Positions 1 to 12,500 of a DNA stretch of 64,000 nt are shown in pieces. Source of the DNA: Vigna angularis (Eukaryota > Streptophyta > Magnoliopsida > Fabales > Fabaceae). How positions within the stretch are numbered: the first letter of the stretch is position 1; every line of letters starts with the position of its first letter. The notes beneath the pieces are model-generated. The model was not told the origin of the DNA. It did no database searches and saw only the letters and a program-made list of their open reading frames with translations. Made by a program: the position numbers and the translations under genes. The DNA lies in NCBI RefSeq assembly GCF_016808095.1, contig NC_068971.1, positions 3,918,501-3,982,500 on the forward strand. Reading direction: 5' to 3'.

Positions 1-1085
1 TATATTTCATTTACCGTTACATTGAGCCCAAACTTTAATATGTAGTTCCTAAGACATGTTGATGTATTTTGGCTAATCTATGACCTTTGATTGGTGAAAA
101 TATGTTGAGTTATACTCGTTATAAAAAAAAATGAGTTTATAATATAAAGTATGATATCTGGCAATATGTTTACTTATTTTTGGGTATTGACACCAAAACG
201 GGTTATTGTCAATTTATGATTAAAGAATGAACATGATTGAGTTAGGTGGATAAGAGGGTATGATTTGTTGATTTTAGGAAATGTTGGAGTGGATATAAGA
301 AATCATTACTTATGAAATGATGTTTACTACTGGGAGTATCATGTTCGGTTTATACCATGAGAGCTTGATATGAGCAAAGTAACACCCGAGGTTTATGAAA
401 GCAGGCAGAAAGTGGTCTGATCATAAGGATTTGACATAAACATATGATTCGTAAGTTTTATAGAAGCAGGCAGAGAGATGTCTGACCATAAGGCTTCAGA
501 AAGTAAGACATAGTATACACGTAAGGCTTAAGGAAGCAGGCAGAGAACGGTCTGACCATAAGGCTTTGTGAGTAAGCATGGTATACTTGTAAGGTTTATG
601 AAAATGAGAAATATGATTTTGAAGAAGTTAAAAAAAAAATGAATTAATGACATCGGGATAATGGTATTTATAAATTGCAGAAATACATGATTGAAACATT
701 TATATTATAAGTAAGTTTAATGATTGCATGATATGATTGACTTACCCTTATTTGTTTGTGCTACGATCATATAACTCATGTTATATGTGAGCAGATAATG
801 TTGCAGATGCGGTTGAAAAAGCTTAGAGATGATGAGAGAGATGCAGGGAAAAACTTTCAGGGATTTTTGTAAAAAAAATAAATTTGCATTAAAAAAAATG
901 TTGTGTAAGACTTATAAGTTTAATTTCGAATTTATGTTAAGTGGTGAAGACTATATTGTTTAAAGTTTGTAAGTTTGGAATTGTACTTTGGAGGAATTGA
1001 AATAAAGTTTGATTGTTTATATCAGATATCAAATTAATTTAGTCTTTACTACTAGTAATACCCTTTAAATTATTTGGGTGTTACA
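1..1085 (+). mobile_element. LTR-retrotransposon remnant (3' part of an LTR)
   Basis: Non-coding AT-rich sequence that ends at about 1085 in GGGTGTTACA, a typical 3' end of plant LTRs. It contains a short tandem array (390-600) and a stretch at about 735-805 (ACTTACCCTTATTTGTTTGTGC and on) that recurs in diverged form at about 1263-1335. No gag or pol reading frame is visible. The left end lies outside the window. The Ty3/gypsy assignment is a guess from the general look of legume LTRs. Confidence 0.45.
390..600. repeat. Tandem repeat, about 67-bp period, three copies
   Basis: The motif AAGCAGGCAGA followed by GTCTGACCATAAGGCTT-like sequence starts near 398, 464 and 532. The copies are diverged and separated by CGTAAGGTTTA-like spacers. 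It lies inside the LTR remnant. Confidence 0.7.
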
Positions 1086-1546
1086 ACCACTCATCAACGT
1101 ATCATCCGGATGAGTGTCTATTAGGGATTATGGTATGATGGGATGAGTGTCTATGGTGCGATTGTTGTATGATGGTATGAGGGTGTCTGACATAATTATT
1201 ATATGATGTTTGTTGAGTGTATCAATGTAATTATGCATGTTTTATAAATGATTTATTGCATGTTAACTCACCCTACTTGTTTGTGTTTGTGTTTGTGCGA
1301 TGATCGTATAATTCGTTATACGAGAGCAGATGAAGGAATGTCGTCCGATTCAGTGCCAATGAAGAAAGAGATAGAAGAATAAATTAGAAGAGTTCGAGTT
1401 ATATCTATGAGTTTGTAGTTGAAATATGAGTTTAAACATATATATATCATGTATGAAATCCTTTATATTCATTGTGAATGGTGGTGTAATGCTACAATAT
1501 ATCAACTATGAACTATCAAGTGTGAGATTATAGGATGTTACAGTTG
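1086..1546 (+). mobile_element. Second, related LTR remnant
   Basis: Diverged relative of the segment around 735-805: both contain a TTACCC/TCACCC-TTTGTTTGTG stretch followed by CGATCATAT/CGATCGTAT and GAGCAGAT. It ends in AGGATGTTACA near 1546. No coding capacity is visible. It probably represents a truncated LTR of the same superfamily lying next to the first. Confidence 0.4.
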
Positions 1547-2339
1547 TTGAATGTCATGTTTTTGTTTTGTAGGGGCATTTAGTTGCAATTGGCTGCAAGT
1601 TCAAAGATTTTAGCTTTTCTTAGCTCCTGCTCAAGATCAAGTAAGATGAAAATGAAAGCTTTGTTTTAAGCATTTGTTTTCCTTAACAAGTATTGTGTTT
1701 TCATGATGATTTTTAATTGTTTTGAGTGAGGGTATCTCAATTTATTTTAACTTGTACACGATGTTATAATTTTATTTATATATGAAGCTTTGAAATGTTT
1801 TTATGTGGCTTTACTATATCAATCTGCATATTATAATAATCACCAGACCAATCTGCATGTTATAATAATCTGCAAAACATTTTTTTGGCTTTAACCATGT
1901 CAGGATTATTGGCGAGAAAGAAAAAAAAAGTAAAAAGAGAGGTAATAAGTATGTACAATTGAAGCTACATATTAAGGGAGGTTAGTTTTTAGCCTACAAA
2001 CTTTCTATGTGATTTTAGATCATTAATCCCAATGGATTTAATGTTAAACCTTTTTGGCCTCATTATTGATGTAAACCTGTTGTATCTTCTACTATTGATA
2101 ATTGGATATGTTAAGTTTATGCTTAAACTAGGCTTATCAAGGTTTGTAATTGCTTAATTCTGTCATTATGACAGTATCAACAAAATTGATTTTCTTTTAA
2201 ATAATTGCTTCTAAGTTTAAATACTTATGTACTACATTACAACTTGTGTTTTTATCGTGATTTGGAATCTATATAAATGAAGGAAAAAAAACTATCTGAT
2301 ATGAATAGACAACATAATTAATCTTCTCTTTTCTAACAG
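1547..2339. other. Non-coding stretch upstream of the pseudo-exon
   Basis: AT-rich sequence with no recognisable exon. The end, a T-rich tract and AACAG at 2330-2339, looks like the 3' end of the intron that preceded the BOI-like pseudo-exon. Confidence 0.4.
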
Positions 2340-2632
2340 GGTGAAAGACTGCGTCAATCTTAGAAAAGGTTCAAGCAACACAGCTTCAGAGTGTCTCACT
2401 TATAGAAGACAAAGTACTTCAAAAACTTCGCGTAAAAGAAGCTGAGCTCGAAAGCATCAACAAGAGGAACATGAAACTTGAAGACCGAATGGAGCAATTG
2501 ACTGTAGAAGCTGGTTCATAGCAGCAGCGAGCAAAATACAACGAAAACATGATTGTTGCTCTCAAGTTCAGCCTTCAGCAAACATATGTCCAAAGTAGAG
2601 ATAGTAAAGAAGGATGTGGTGACAGTAAAGAA
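2340..2632 (+). pseudogene. Truncated exon of a BOI-related RING E3 ubiquitin ligase
   Basis: After a splice-acceptor-like AACAG the sequence encodes the coiled-coil exon of BOI/BRG-type plant E3 ligases: GERLRQS, then, after a frameshift, EKVQATQLQSVSLIEDKVLQ, a segment with ESINKRNMKLEDRMEQLTV, and QQRAKYNENMIVALKFSLQQ ending near RDSKEGCGDSKE. One base appears to be missing at about 2359-2361 (TCTTAG where TCTTTAGAA would keep frame), and the Trp codon of the family motif AGSWQQ is a TAG stop at 2518-2520. The homology stops at about 2632, before the Cys-rich RING finger, where repeat-like DNA begins. No other exons are nearby. Family assignment comes from remembered sequence similarity; the breaks are visible directly. 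Confidence 0.75.
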
Positions 2633-3060
2633 CTATTTTATTTTATTTTTTTTAAAATGTTTTTCGGCGGTTTTGAAAAACCCCTGGAAATATGGGCGGT
2701 TCCACATAACCCCGGTTAATTCCGACGGTTCAGAAACCCCTGGAAATAGGGGCGATTTCGCAGAAAACTGCCGGTAATTTTGCGATGCTGATTTTTTCAG
2801 TGGTTTTTGTAACCGCGGAAAATGTATTTTTCAGGGATTAAAACCCTCGATAACGTAAAAAATAACCCTACTAAAATTGCAGATTTTTGTAGTGGATTAC
2901 TGTCAAAATACTCATTCAGATTTTTTTTTAAGTTTCTTAAAATTTTCACAGATTTAGTTATGAAGTTTTTTCAAGTCCTTCACTTTTTTTTCCAAATCGT
3001 ACCGAATGTATATAAGAAAGGTATTCTAACACTTAAGTCAATAATAGATTAACAAAATCA
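2633..3060. mobile_element. Transposon-like repeat, possibly CACTA subterminal sequence
   Basis: Contains repeated short motifs such as GGCGGTT, ACCCCTGGAAATA (2679-2690 and 2738-2749) and AACCGC, resembling the subterminal repeats of plant CACTA elements. It starts exactly where the BOI-like exon homology ends. I could not identify terminal CACTA ends or a target-site duplication, so the class is uncertain. Confidence 0.35.
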
Positions 3061-4483
3061 AATATTAAATTCACAATAAATATAATTACATTTCTTCTTA
3101 ATTGTATTTATAAATTCAACTTATAATTAATATATATTTAATAATGATCTCACCTGTAAACTTAATTATTAGTGATACTTAAAATGTTTAAAAGTTTATA
3201 ACCGACTATCCCATATATATGACGAGTAGCTCTAATGCATTATTGTCATCATTTGGTCGATATCAAAGAACGAGTTGCTTTTAATGAATATTTTAATTAT
3301 TTTATGTTTTTCTCAGTTTCGCACACTTTCATAATTTCCTGCTAATCTTCGTACTCACGGTTCAAATACCTGACATCGTAAAATCTCTTAAACTGTTAAA
3401 GTTACAACATACTTTTGATCTCTTGGAGTTTTCATAATCGTTAACAAATACATAGGAGAAATAAAACAAAACATTGATGAAAACATGGAAGTGGTTTGGT
3501 TTTCTGGTAGGAAGAGGAAAACAAATGAGTACTCTTAGGGAATCTTGTAACAGTGTCATTACCATGTTTATTATTACAGTAGCAACATTTTGGAATATAG
3601 TTCATATCATACTCCTAAAATAACCTTCACCATGGGTCACTCTCCGAAAACCTAAAAGGATACAATAATGGAGAATATCGTGTTACAAACGGGACCCATA
3701 TTATGTTTTTCCACTTTAATTCAAATATACTTTTCTTTTCTTTTTCAAAAAAAATATTTTTTTTATCGTAAATCCATGTAAAATAAATCTTAATTTACTC
3801 TATATAACCTTTGATTTTTATGTAACTTAAAAACACTAAATATTATTCAAAATTTCACGTTAGATAGCAGTAAGCTTGATTTTTAATATATAAGTGGAAC
3901 AAATCATTTTTTTCATTATACTAATTTAATGAAATTGAGTAAACTACGATTTAAATTATATAAAAATTATTTAAAGTTTATTATAATCTATCATATCTTC
4001 TACTATTAAACCTTTTCATTTCTGATATTTAATATTCTCATATAGATTTAAATAATGATCTTGCATAAGTTAATATAGTGAGCTGGTTTAAAAGTTGCCC
4101 AATTATTGTGTATTGAAAAGATGTGAGAATATGTGTGCGTCAGTTTATGATGGCATGCAATTCATATATATGTCGAAATTTGATGTGTAATAATTCAGAC
4201 ACTACGAACCTTCCACCTGCAGAAAGTTGTTCCCTACCACTTCGCACACTCACTCAACCCCGACACGCAAAATCTACATTAGATTATAGTAATATTTTAT
4301 TATTATAATAATAATAATTTAAGATTATACAAATTTGTTAATTGTATATATATTTTAGCATTGTTAAGCTTAATACGACAAGATAAAACTAATTATATTA
4401 TGTTGATAAAAATACTGGTTCATCACAAACACCAAAGCAAATGAGGGGCCATTGCTTCTTGCGTCGCAATGAAGCTTCATCTC

Positions 4484-4486
<3 letters not shown>

Positions 4487-4551
<65 letters not shown>
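4487..4551. repeat. (TA)n microsatellite
   Basis: Uninterrupted TA dinucleotides over about 65 bp. The small reading frames here (runs of Tyr-Ile) are artefacts of the repeat. Confidence 0.95.
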
Positions 4552-4554
<3 letters not shown>

Positions 4555-7500
4555 AAAGAATTCATATTTATTTTGTTTTATGAATTTATTATTTTGTTAT
4601 CATTATTCATTCTTTCACATTTTTTTCTTTGGTTTTAATGATGGTGTCATTTTTCTCTTTTTCTCGTACTCCTAAAACTATATTTGATTATGGAGTAATG
4701 GTATTATAACAGATTTCTATATTTATTTGACACTTTGACGCAAAGTATAAGGATAAAATGGTTATAAAAATATAAATTTTTATATTTTTTCAAGAAAGAA
4801 AAAAATAAAAAATAAAAAAAGTAGTGTGAAATGAATGCAAAAAATTTAGGTGAGTCAAAAAATTATTTTTCTTGATTATACAACTTACATTTTCATTTAG
4901 GTGTGTCAAACAATTGGAAGGTAATAACACAAAAATGGAAAATGTTGGCTAATAACTAAATGTCCATCATAGTGAAAGTGAAATGCTAAAAAAGTTGTAT
5001 ATTTTAGTTGATACAAGCACGTGGTGATGTCCTTCTACAACAAATCTTTTTTTCTTAATTAATTCTAACACTTCCACTTTCCCATTTTGTCTTTCATTCT
5101 CAAATATATTATAGTTTCCATCGGAGTGCTGCTTCCATCATGATTCAATTCTAAGTAACCTAGTTTAAGTTCGTGCTCATGAAAAATAACTAATTAAATC
5201 AACCACTCAATTTTTGAGTCCCTTTGTTAATTTCCCGGCACGTCAATTTGAAAGCAACTATAGCTTATAAGAGAGAAAAGGAGAATCAACTTATTTTCTC
5301 AAAAACGTTAAAACTAATTGGATTTTGCTATTATTAGTCTCGTTTTATTATCTTTATATTGTAAATATTCTTTTGGTAACTAAGTTAAATAGGAGAGTTG
5401 ATCATTTTGATCTAATTAATTGATTAATTATTTCGATTCAATTGATTGACGGATCGATCAATTAACTGTTATGATTGATTGATAAAACTGACTGATTACA
5501 AAATAAATTATTGACAAAACTTAGTCATTGATAACCACGAATCAATCAATTAATATTGATTAAAGTATGATTAGACCATTAAAAAAATAAAACTCATAAC
5601 AATTACTATAAATAAAAGTTTAAAGTATGATTATTCATATATATGCAAGATACATTTAATACTTTTACAATCGATCACTTACTGAATTAAATATTTGAAA
5701 AACGATTTTAGACGAATAAAAGACTTTAGAGAGTACTGAACAAACAAGAAATAAGATCAATCAAGAAAAACTATTTAAAAATTAAGAGATTGTTGAATTA
5801 TGTAGAAACATTATCTTTTATTAATTTTTTTTTATAAATCACAGAACACACAATTATATAGATCACACGATTTATTTAATAAATATCTTCTATGGTTTCA
5901 TAATTATGAATAAGCCATTTGCTCCACTGTGGATTGAAAAGGATAGGACCGTGCTCCGATTGACAATAGCTTGGATTAGTTTGTATTTATTTTATTCATA
6001 TTAATTTATTTTTTTTAAAAAGTTGTAACTTAATTGCTCCGATACAGTCATTATCTTACTGCCAAATTACATCATGTAATACTTCAATTTTGTCCTACGT
6101 TAACCCTTTTTTCTTTCAGGAAATTATCACTTGAAAAAAGTCTAGAAAAATACAGAGTATTTATAATGTATTTTTTCAACTACAAATATTTTTTACAAAA
6201 GACAGTTTTCTAGGAGTATGTAGAACTATTGTAAAACAAACATCTATTTCTGATATTATATACAAAGAGAGAGGAATTTTATGGTATTATGACAAACACA
6301 ATATATAAGATAAAAATGTTGAAATTTATGCTTTTAATTAATTCAGTAAAAATTAATCTATGACTGTATTGATATGTATAATTCTTGAAAATTAAATATT
6401 TAGTTTTACATTTTACATGATGAAGATTCACATATATATTATACAACTAGAAAGAGTTGTTAAGTGGTTAACATATAAACAACAACATACATTCATAAAT
6501 ACCTTTTTAAGAGAAATAAATTGTACTTTTACTATATTTAAGATAATCATGAATGTAAGAAAAATATATTATACTAAAAGTATATAAGCATATGTAATTA
6601 TGTATACTAAAAGTATATGTTACTATCAAGGCCATAATACGCTACTCTATTAGTATAAACTAAAAAAAAAAAATCTTTAACACTATTATTCCTTCAATGT
6701 AATATGAAAAGATTTTAATTATTTCAGTAGCATCTTATCAAAATTGTAATCAATGAAAATAAGTTATAATTTCTAAAATTAAAATAGTTAATTAGATTCT
6801 TTTTGCGGAAACAAATTATTAAAAATATAAATGAAACGTAGTAGGAATAGAAATAGTACGTAGCCAGTAACTCAAAACTAGTCTTATTCATTTTCAAACA
6901 AAAAATGTTCTTTTTTTACTTATTAACCTATTTCATCAATATTTGAAAGTTTGATCTTATGTCAATTTAATTGAATCGAAAATAAACCCAAAATGTCAAT
7001 TACTATGACATTTTGGGTTAAAGATCGTTGAGAGAGAATAAAAAATAAATTTTTCAACGAACATGATAATACTCAAAATAAAATAAAATAAAACAAAACA
7101 ATACATATATTAATTAATAGTATCCTTCTACAGTGCATATAAAACATGTGATAGCAGAAATGTTTGGATTTAAAAATATTATGTATCGTTTAATGTGGTT
7201 TGTTTTTATTGATCGAGCAGAAAAATAGCCAGCTGTGGGGAGATTGGTAGAATGTTTTCTTGTTTAATCATTGAACATTTGGCAGTCTGAAAATATAAAA
7301 TATTTAATTTATTTTTTGAAATAATGTCATCCTATCATGATTGACAGAAGCATACGAGTATTTGCAATGTTAAAGAGAAAAGAAGTATTATCTGAATTTG
7401 TATGTTTGAGATACATAGATCAAGGTTGCTGAACGGGAAGAGATAAGAAGAAGGTGAGAGTGTATAGTAGGGAATGGCAAAGGGAAGAGAAGGAAGAAAC

Positions 7501-7587
7501 AAAGAAGGTGGTCCCAAAGGTGTGAGAAAAGGGCAAAAGACCAAACAGAGGGTAGAGTAGAACCACGTAATGACATTCACACACACA

Positions 7588-7605
7588 AGAGAGAGAGAGA
7601 GAGAG
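7588..7605. repeat. GA-rich microsatellite in probable 5' leader
   Basis: Short (GA)n run about 220 bp upstream of the CNGC2 start codon. GA/CT runs are common in plant core promoters and 5' UTRs. Confidence 0.7.
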
Positions 7606-7822
7606 TTGTACCAACCAACCCCACCATCACTTCATCAACGTTGCGTAACCGTAAGCTCCATTTCCCTACACTCCTTACTTCACATGCAAAATCATCATCT
7701 TCTTCCAATGCTCTTTCTTATATACTCTTCTTCCATGTGATTCCCCTGACACACTTCAACCCCACTTCAACTTTTCTCCTTCTAACTCCCCCTCCTCCCA
7801 TGGTTTCTCTCCATCGTCAACC

Positions 7823-9482
7823 ATGCCCAACACCTTCTCCTCTCTCTTCTGGTAATCTCACACTCATACCATCTTTCGTTCGTTTCATGCTTTCACTTTC
7901 TATGCCCAACATGTCATTTCTTCACCCTCAACCAATTTTCCAAAATGGGCACCTATCTAAATGAAAAAGATTCAAATTATTTTTGGCAGTGTCTCAAAAC
8001 TAATCATGGGTTCCAGACAGATATTCCAAAGCATTCTGTGTTTATAAATTATATCACATGTTCAAACGAGTTCTTATATATATATAAGGTTTGTTTTGGC
8101 GTGATTTTATTGTTGTTCGTCTTGGCAGGTGGATTGGTAAAAAGTTGCGAGGAAGGAACACGGTTAGTAATGGAGAGAGTGGGAACAACGACAACGTTGT
8201 CGCTGCCGTTGTCGTGGATGATAATCCGTTTGGCAGCACGGTAGAGTGTTACGCTTGCACGCAGGTTGGCGTGCCGGCGTTTCACTCAACCAGCTGCGAC
8301 AGTTTTAACCAGCCGGAATGGGAGGCTTCGGCCGGGTCTTCCCTCGTTCCGATTCAGAATCGGCCCAATAAGGTTCTCGGGTTTCGGGCCACGTCCGGTT
8401 CGAATATTGGACCGTTTGGGCGGGTTTTGGATCCACGGAGCAAGCGCGTCCAAAAGTGGAATCGTGCGCTGCTGCTGGCGCGTGGTGTGGCGTTGGCGAT
8501 TGACCCGCTGTTCTTCTACTCGCTTTCGATCGGGAGGGAGGGGTCGCCGTGCCTGTACATGGACGGAGGGCTGGCGGCGATGGTGACGGTGGCGCGGACT
8601 TGCGTGGACGCGGTGCACCTCTTGCACGTGTGGCTGCAATTCAGGCTGGCGTACGTATCGCGCGAGTCGCTGGTAGTTGGGTGCGGGAAACTAGTGTGGG
8701 ACGCGCGTGAGATTGCGTCGCATTACCTGCGATCGTTGAAGGGGTTCTGGTTCGACGCATTCGTGATCCTCCCAGTTCCCCAGGTGAGAGGATTTTTCGT
8801 AATTTTCTCCTTGCTCACGCGCACACACACTAACAATAACGTCTTCGCTTCTATCTAGGCTTTGGGTGAGTGAGTGTAAGAAAAATTCACACAAAATAAA
8901 ATAATATCAATCGGGATTGTTTTTTTATTTACTTGAAAAGAAAATATAAGAAAATTAATTTTTCTAATTAAGTGAAATTGATTTTTTTCTCTCTTATTTG
9001 CTTTCTATCCACACTTGCAAACATATAGTTTGGCTATAGATTCTGTAATGATAAGAGAATTAAAAAAACTATGGGAAACACATTCCTACCCTCATCCGTA
9101 TTTTAAATTTAAATAATACAATTAAAAAATGTAGAATGCTAACATAATTTAAAAATTTAAAAATGTATGTTTATATTATTTTAAACAGAAAAGTTAGACA
9201 GTTATATTTGGTAAAAAAGTAAAATAGCATATATAGAAACATTAGAAGTAGTTAAGAAAAATATATCTCTCTTTTCATTAAAGGATAAAATTGTTAAATA
9301 AAAAAAAATAACATTAAAGGAAGGTAAAAAAACCATCTCCTTTCTATCATGATAATGATGATTATAGGAAACATATTTACTTTTAAGATGTATATTTGTA
9401 TTTTTTTAATTTGAATAATACAATTTAAAATAGTATATAATTTTATAAAAAACATTTATGTTATTTGAAGTGGGGAAAAATT

Positions 9483-9580
<98 letters not shown>

Positions 9581-12500
9581 ACAATAGAGATAGTTGAAAA
9601 ATATATATTTCCTTTTCTTAAAAGAATAAAATCATCTTATAAAATAATATATCCACTTTATATAAAATATAGGCGATGATATAGATGAAAAAACTTCTTT
9701 AAAATTAAGGAGAATTTCAAATCCAAATTATAATGAAAATAATGGTAAGGAATGTCATATGCACTCTTTAAAAAATATTGAAGTTTAAATATTTAACTAG
9801 TAATTTGGATAAATTTGTTAATTTTTTACTATTATAAAAAAATTTCTAACTTTAGAAGTTATAAATTTCTCGTGAAAAATTAATAAAATTTGCAGGATTT
9901 TGTAGGATGTGAAATTAGGGTTTATAGATGGAAAATTTATTAATTTTTGGGTGGAAAAAGGTTAAAGACAATTCGATCGATTCCATCTGTGAAAGCGTAG
10001 GAATGTAAAAATGAGAATTTAGGGATTTCAGATAGCACAAAACCTCTACAGGAACCAAATATGCTTAGTTTTAAACACGGGATGTACCAGAAAAAGGATA
10101 TTGGAAGAGCAAACTGTTCATAATCTAAATAAAAGTAAACAAAAGTGTATATATACATTTTTCTCTGTAATCTTCTTTATCCATTTTCTGTGTAGCATAT
10201 AACATGTGTTATCTTAATATATCACTCATTATTTTATAATAGTTTTATACATAATAATTGAAGTGACCAAATTGCAATTTTTCCTGAAGTGAAAACAATA
10301 GTTATTGAATATTGTGTTAACATCTTTGACAATTTTTGAGATACAGTTAAAACTAAAATTCATTTCAAATTTTTTCCAACTCCTATTAAATTCAACTCAA
10401 GTTAATTTTTAAGTAAAATCTAAGCATACACTTAGTAATCAAACAGTCTGCACATACAGTATTGAAAGTTTGATTTAACTGTCTGCTACATTGCATCGAG
10501 TGTTACTGGAAATATATTTAACAGTGTGACAATGTTTCACAGTCACAAACACAATTGTCTTCATCCAAATGCTGTCACCTTCTTAATAGAATATACTTGA
10601 AAAGGCCAATAAAATAAACATATACCCTATTGCATGCCGTGTCTCTTCCTGTTTAAAGGATGTCAACTCCCTTTTGACTACATTCTCCTTCTGTTTGCAG
10701 GCTGTGTTTTGGTTGATAGTGCCAAAATTGATAAGAGAAGAGCGAATTAAAATCATTATGACCATAATGCTATTGATTTTTTTGTTCCAATTTCTCCCCA
10801 AAGTTTACCACAGCATCTGCATGATGAGAAGAATGCAAAAAGTCACGGGCTACATCTTTGGTACCATTTGGTGGGGCTTTGGTCTCAATCTCATAGCTTA
10901 TTTTATTGCTTCCCATGTAAGTAAACCCCCTCTAACTAAAGTTTGAACCTTTCTATGATCAAGTTGTCACTAAATTCATTGCTAAAAAAGTGAACATTCT
11001 TTATAGGTTGCTGGAGGGTGCTGGTATGTCCTTGCAATTCAACGAGTTGCGTCGTGCCTTCGTCAGCAGTGTCAGAGAACTAATGGATGCAACCTTTCTG
11101 TGTCGTGCTCAGAGGAGATATGCTACCAGTCTTTGTCAGGCGCAATAGGAGATTCTTGTGGTGGAAACTCAACAGTAGTGTTAAAAAAGCCTTATTGCTT
11201 AGACGTTGAAGGACCTTTCAAATATGGGATCTACCAATGGGCACTTCCAGTCATATCAAGCAACTCTTTGGCTGTAAAGATTCTTTATCCCATTTTTTGG
11301 GGTTTGATGACCCTCAGGTAATTTGGTTAATTACCAGACTTTATGCTAATATTTCTCAAGTTAAGAAGTTCGTGCTTGTTCATGTTAGAATATGTATAAA
11401 TCCATGCATCTGACTCAATGAACATTTATTATGCCTATGGGTTTGGCTCATGATGCTTCTCTCTCAAACCTGTATAGACATTTCGTTTGAATAACTCCTT
11501 TTCTATCCACCAGAACACATTCAATTTGGTGAAAACTAACAGTGCGTTTTGATAATTGTACTTGTGAAGTTTTTTTAGTGCAATTCTTTTAACAGTGTGT
11601 TTGATATATATTTTGTATTTTCGGTTTCATCTTATTTGATATTGCTTTCTTAGTTTCAATTTGTGATTTTCCAGTGGTCATTTTATATCTAAATACCGTA
11701 TAGTTAATCAGTTAAACAGAAACATGTAGCATTGTTTTATCTAGTTGGTAGTTTTTTAATGAATTAAGATAATAGAATGGATTTGGGTTCATACAAAAAA
11801 ATGTTTCCTAAATGCGTTTGATTGAGATGTATCCAAATGTCATAAAGCTTCTCGCTTGTTTGACTGAACATCTGTGTTTGAATAATACCTACTGTTCTTG
11901 CAGCACTTTCGGAAATGATCTTGAACCCACAAGCAACTGGCTGGAAGTAATTTTCAGCATATGCATCGTACTCAGTGGACTATTGCTTTTCACATTATTG
12001 ATTGGTAACATTCAGGTATGCAAAAACCATTATTATTATAAGTATGAAAAGGTGCTCGTACTCAAACATGTTGTAACAAATGGGGTCATTCCCAGGTATT
12101 CTTACATGCTGTCATGGCAAAGAAGAGAAAGATGCAGCTTAGATGTCGAGATATGGAATGGTGGATGAGGAGGAGGCAGCTGCCATCACGATTAAGACAA
12201 AGAGTTCGCCATTTTGAACGTCAGAGATGGGCTGCGATGGGAGGAGAAGATGAGATGGAAATGATCAAAGACTTGCCTGAGGGGCTGAGGAGGGACATCA
12301 AGCGCCATCTTTGCCTCGACCTCATTAGAAAGGTAAGTAGTATTCACTCCCGAAAAGTAAAACATGTTGGATAGTATAATGCCTATAATAGTTGGTTAGT
12401 ATCCTTAGATGTTAAATCAAGAAAAACAAACGAAAGAAGCTCGTATGTAAAACATTAGTTAATTTAACATTTTGTTATTAATAACAATGTTGTTGAAGCA

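Larger units (their letters stand above)
3061..7822. other. AT-rich intergenic region upstream of CNGC2
   Basis: No exon of a recognisable family was found. It holds a TA microsatellite (4487-4551), a patch rich in GATTGATT/AATCAATC words (5419-5560), and a purine-rich then pyrimidine-rich stretch (7430-7830) that is probably promoter and 5' UTR of the channel gene, including a GA run at 7588-7605. Confidence 0.5.

Noticed and set aside
390..600. CRISPR-like array
   Set aside because: The units are diverged, the spacing is not spacer-like, there are no cas genes, and the DNA is clearly a plant nuclear genome.
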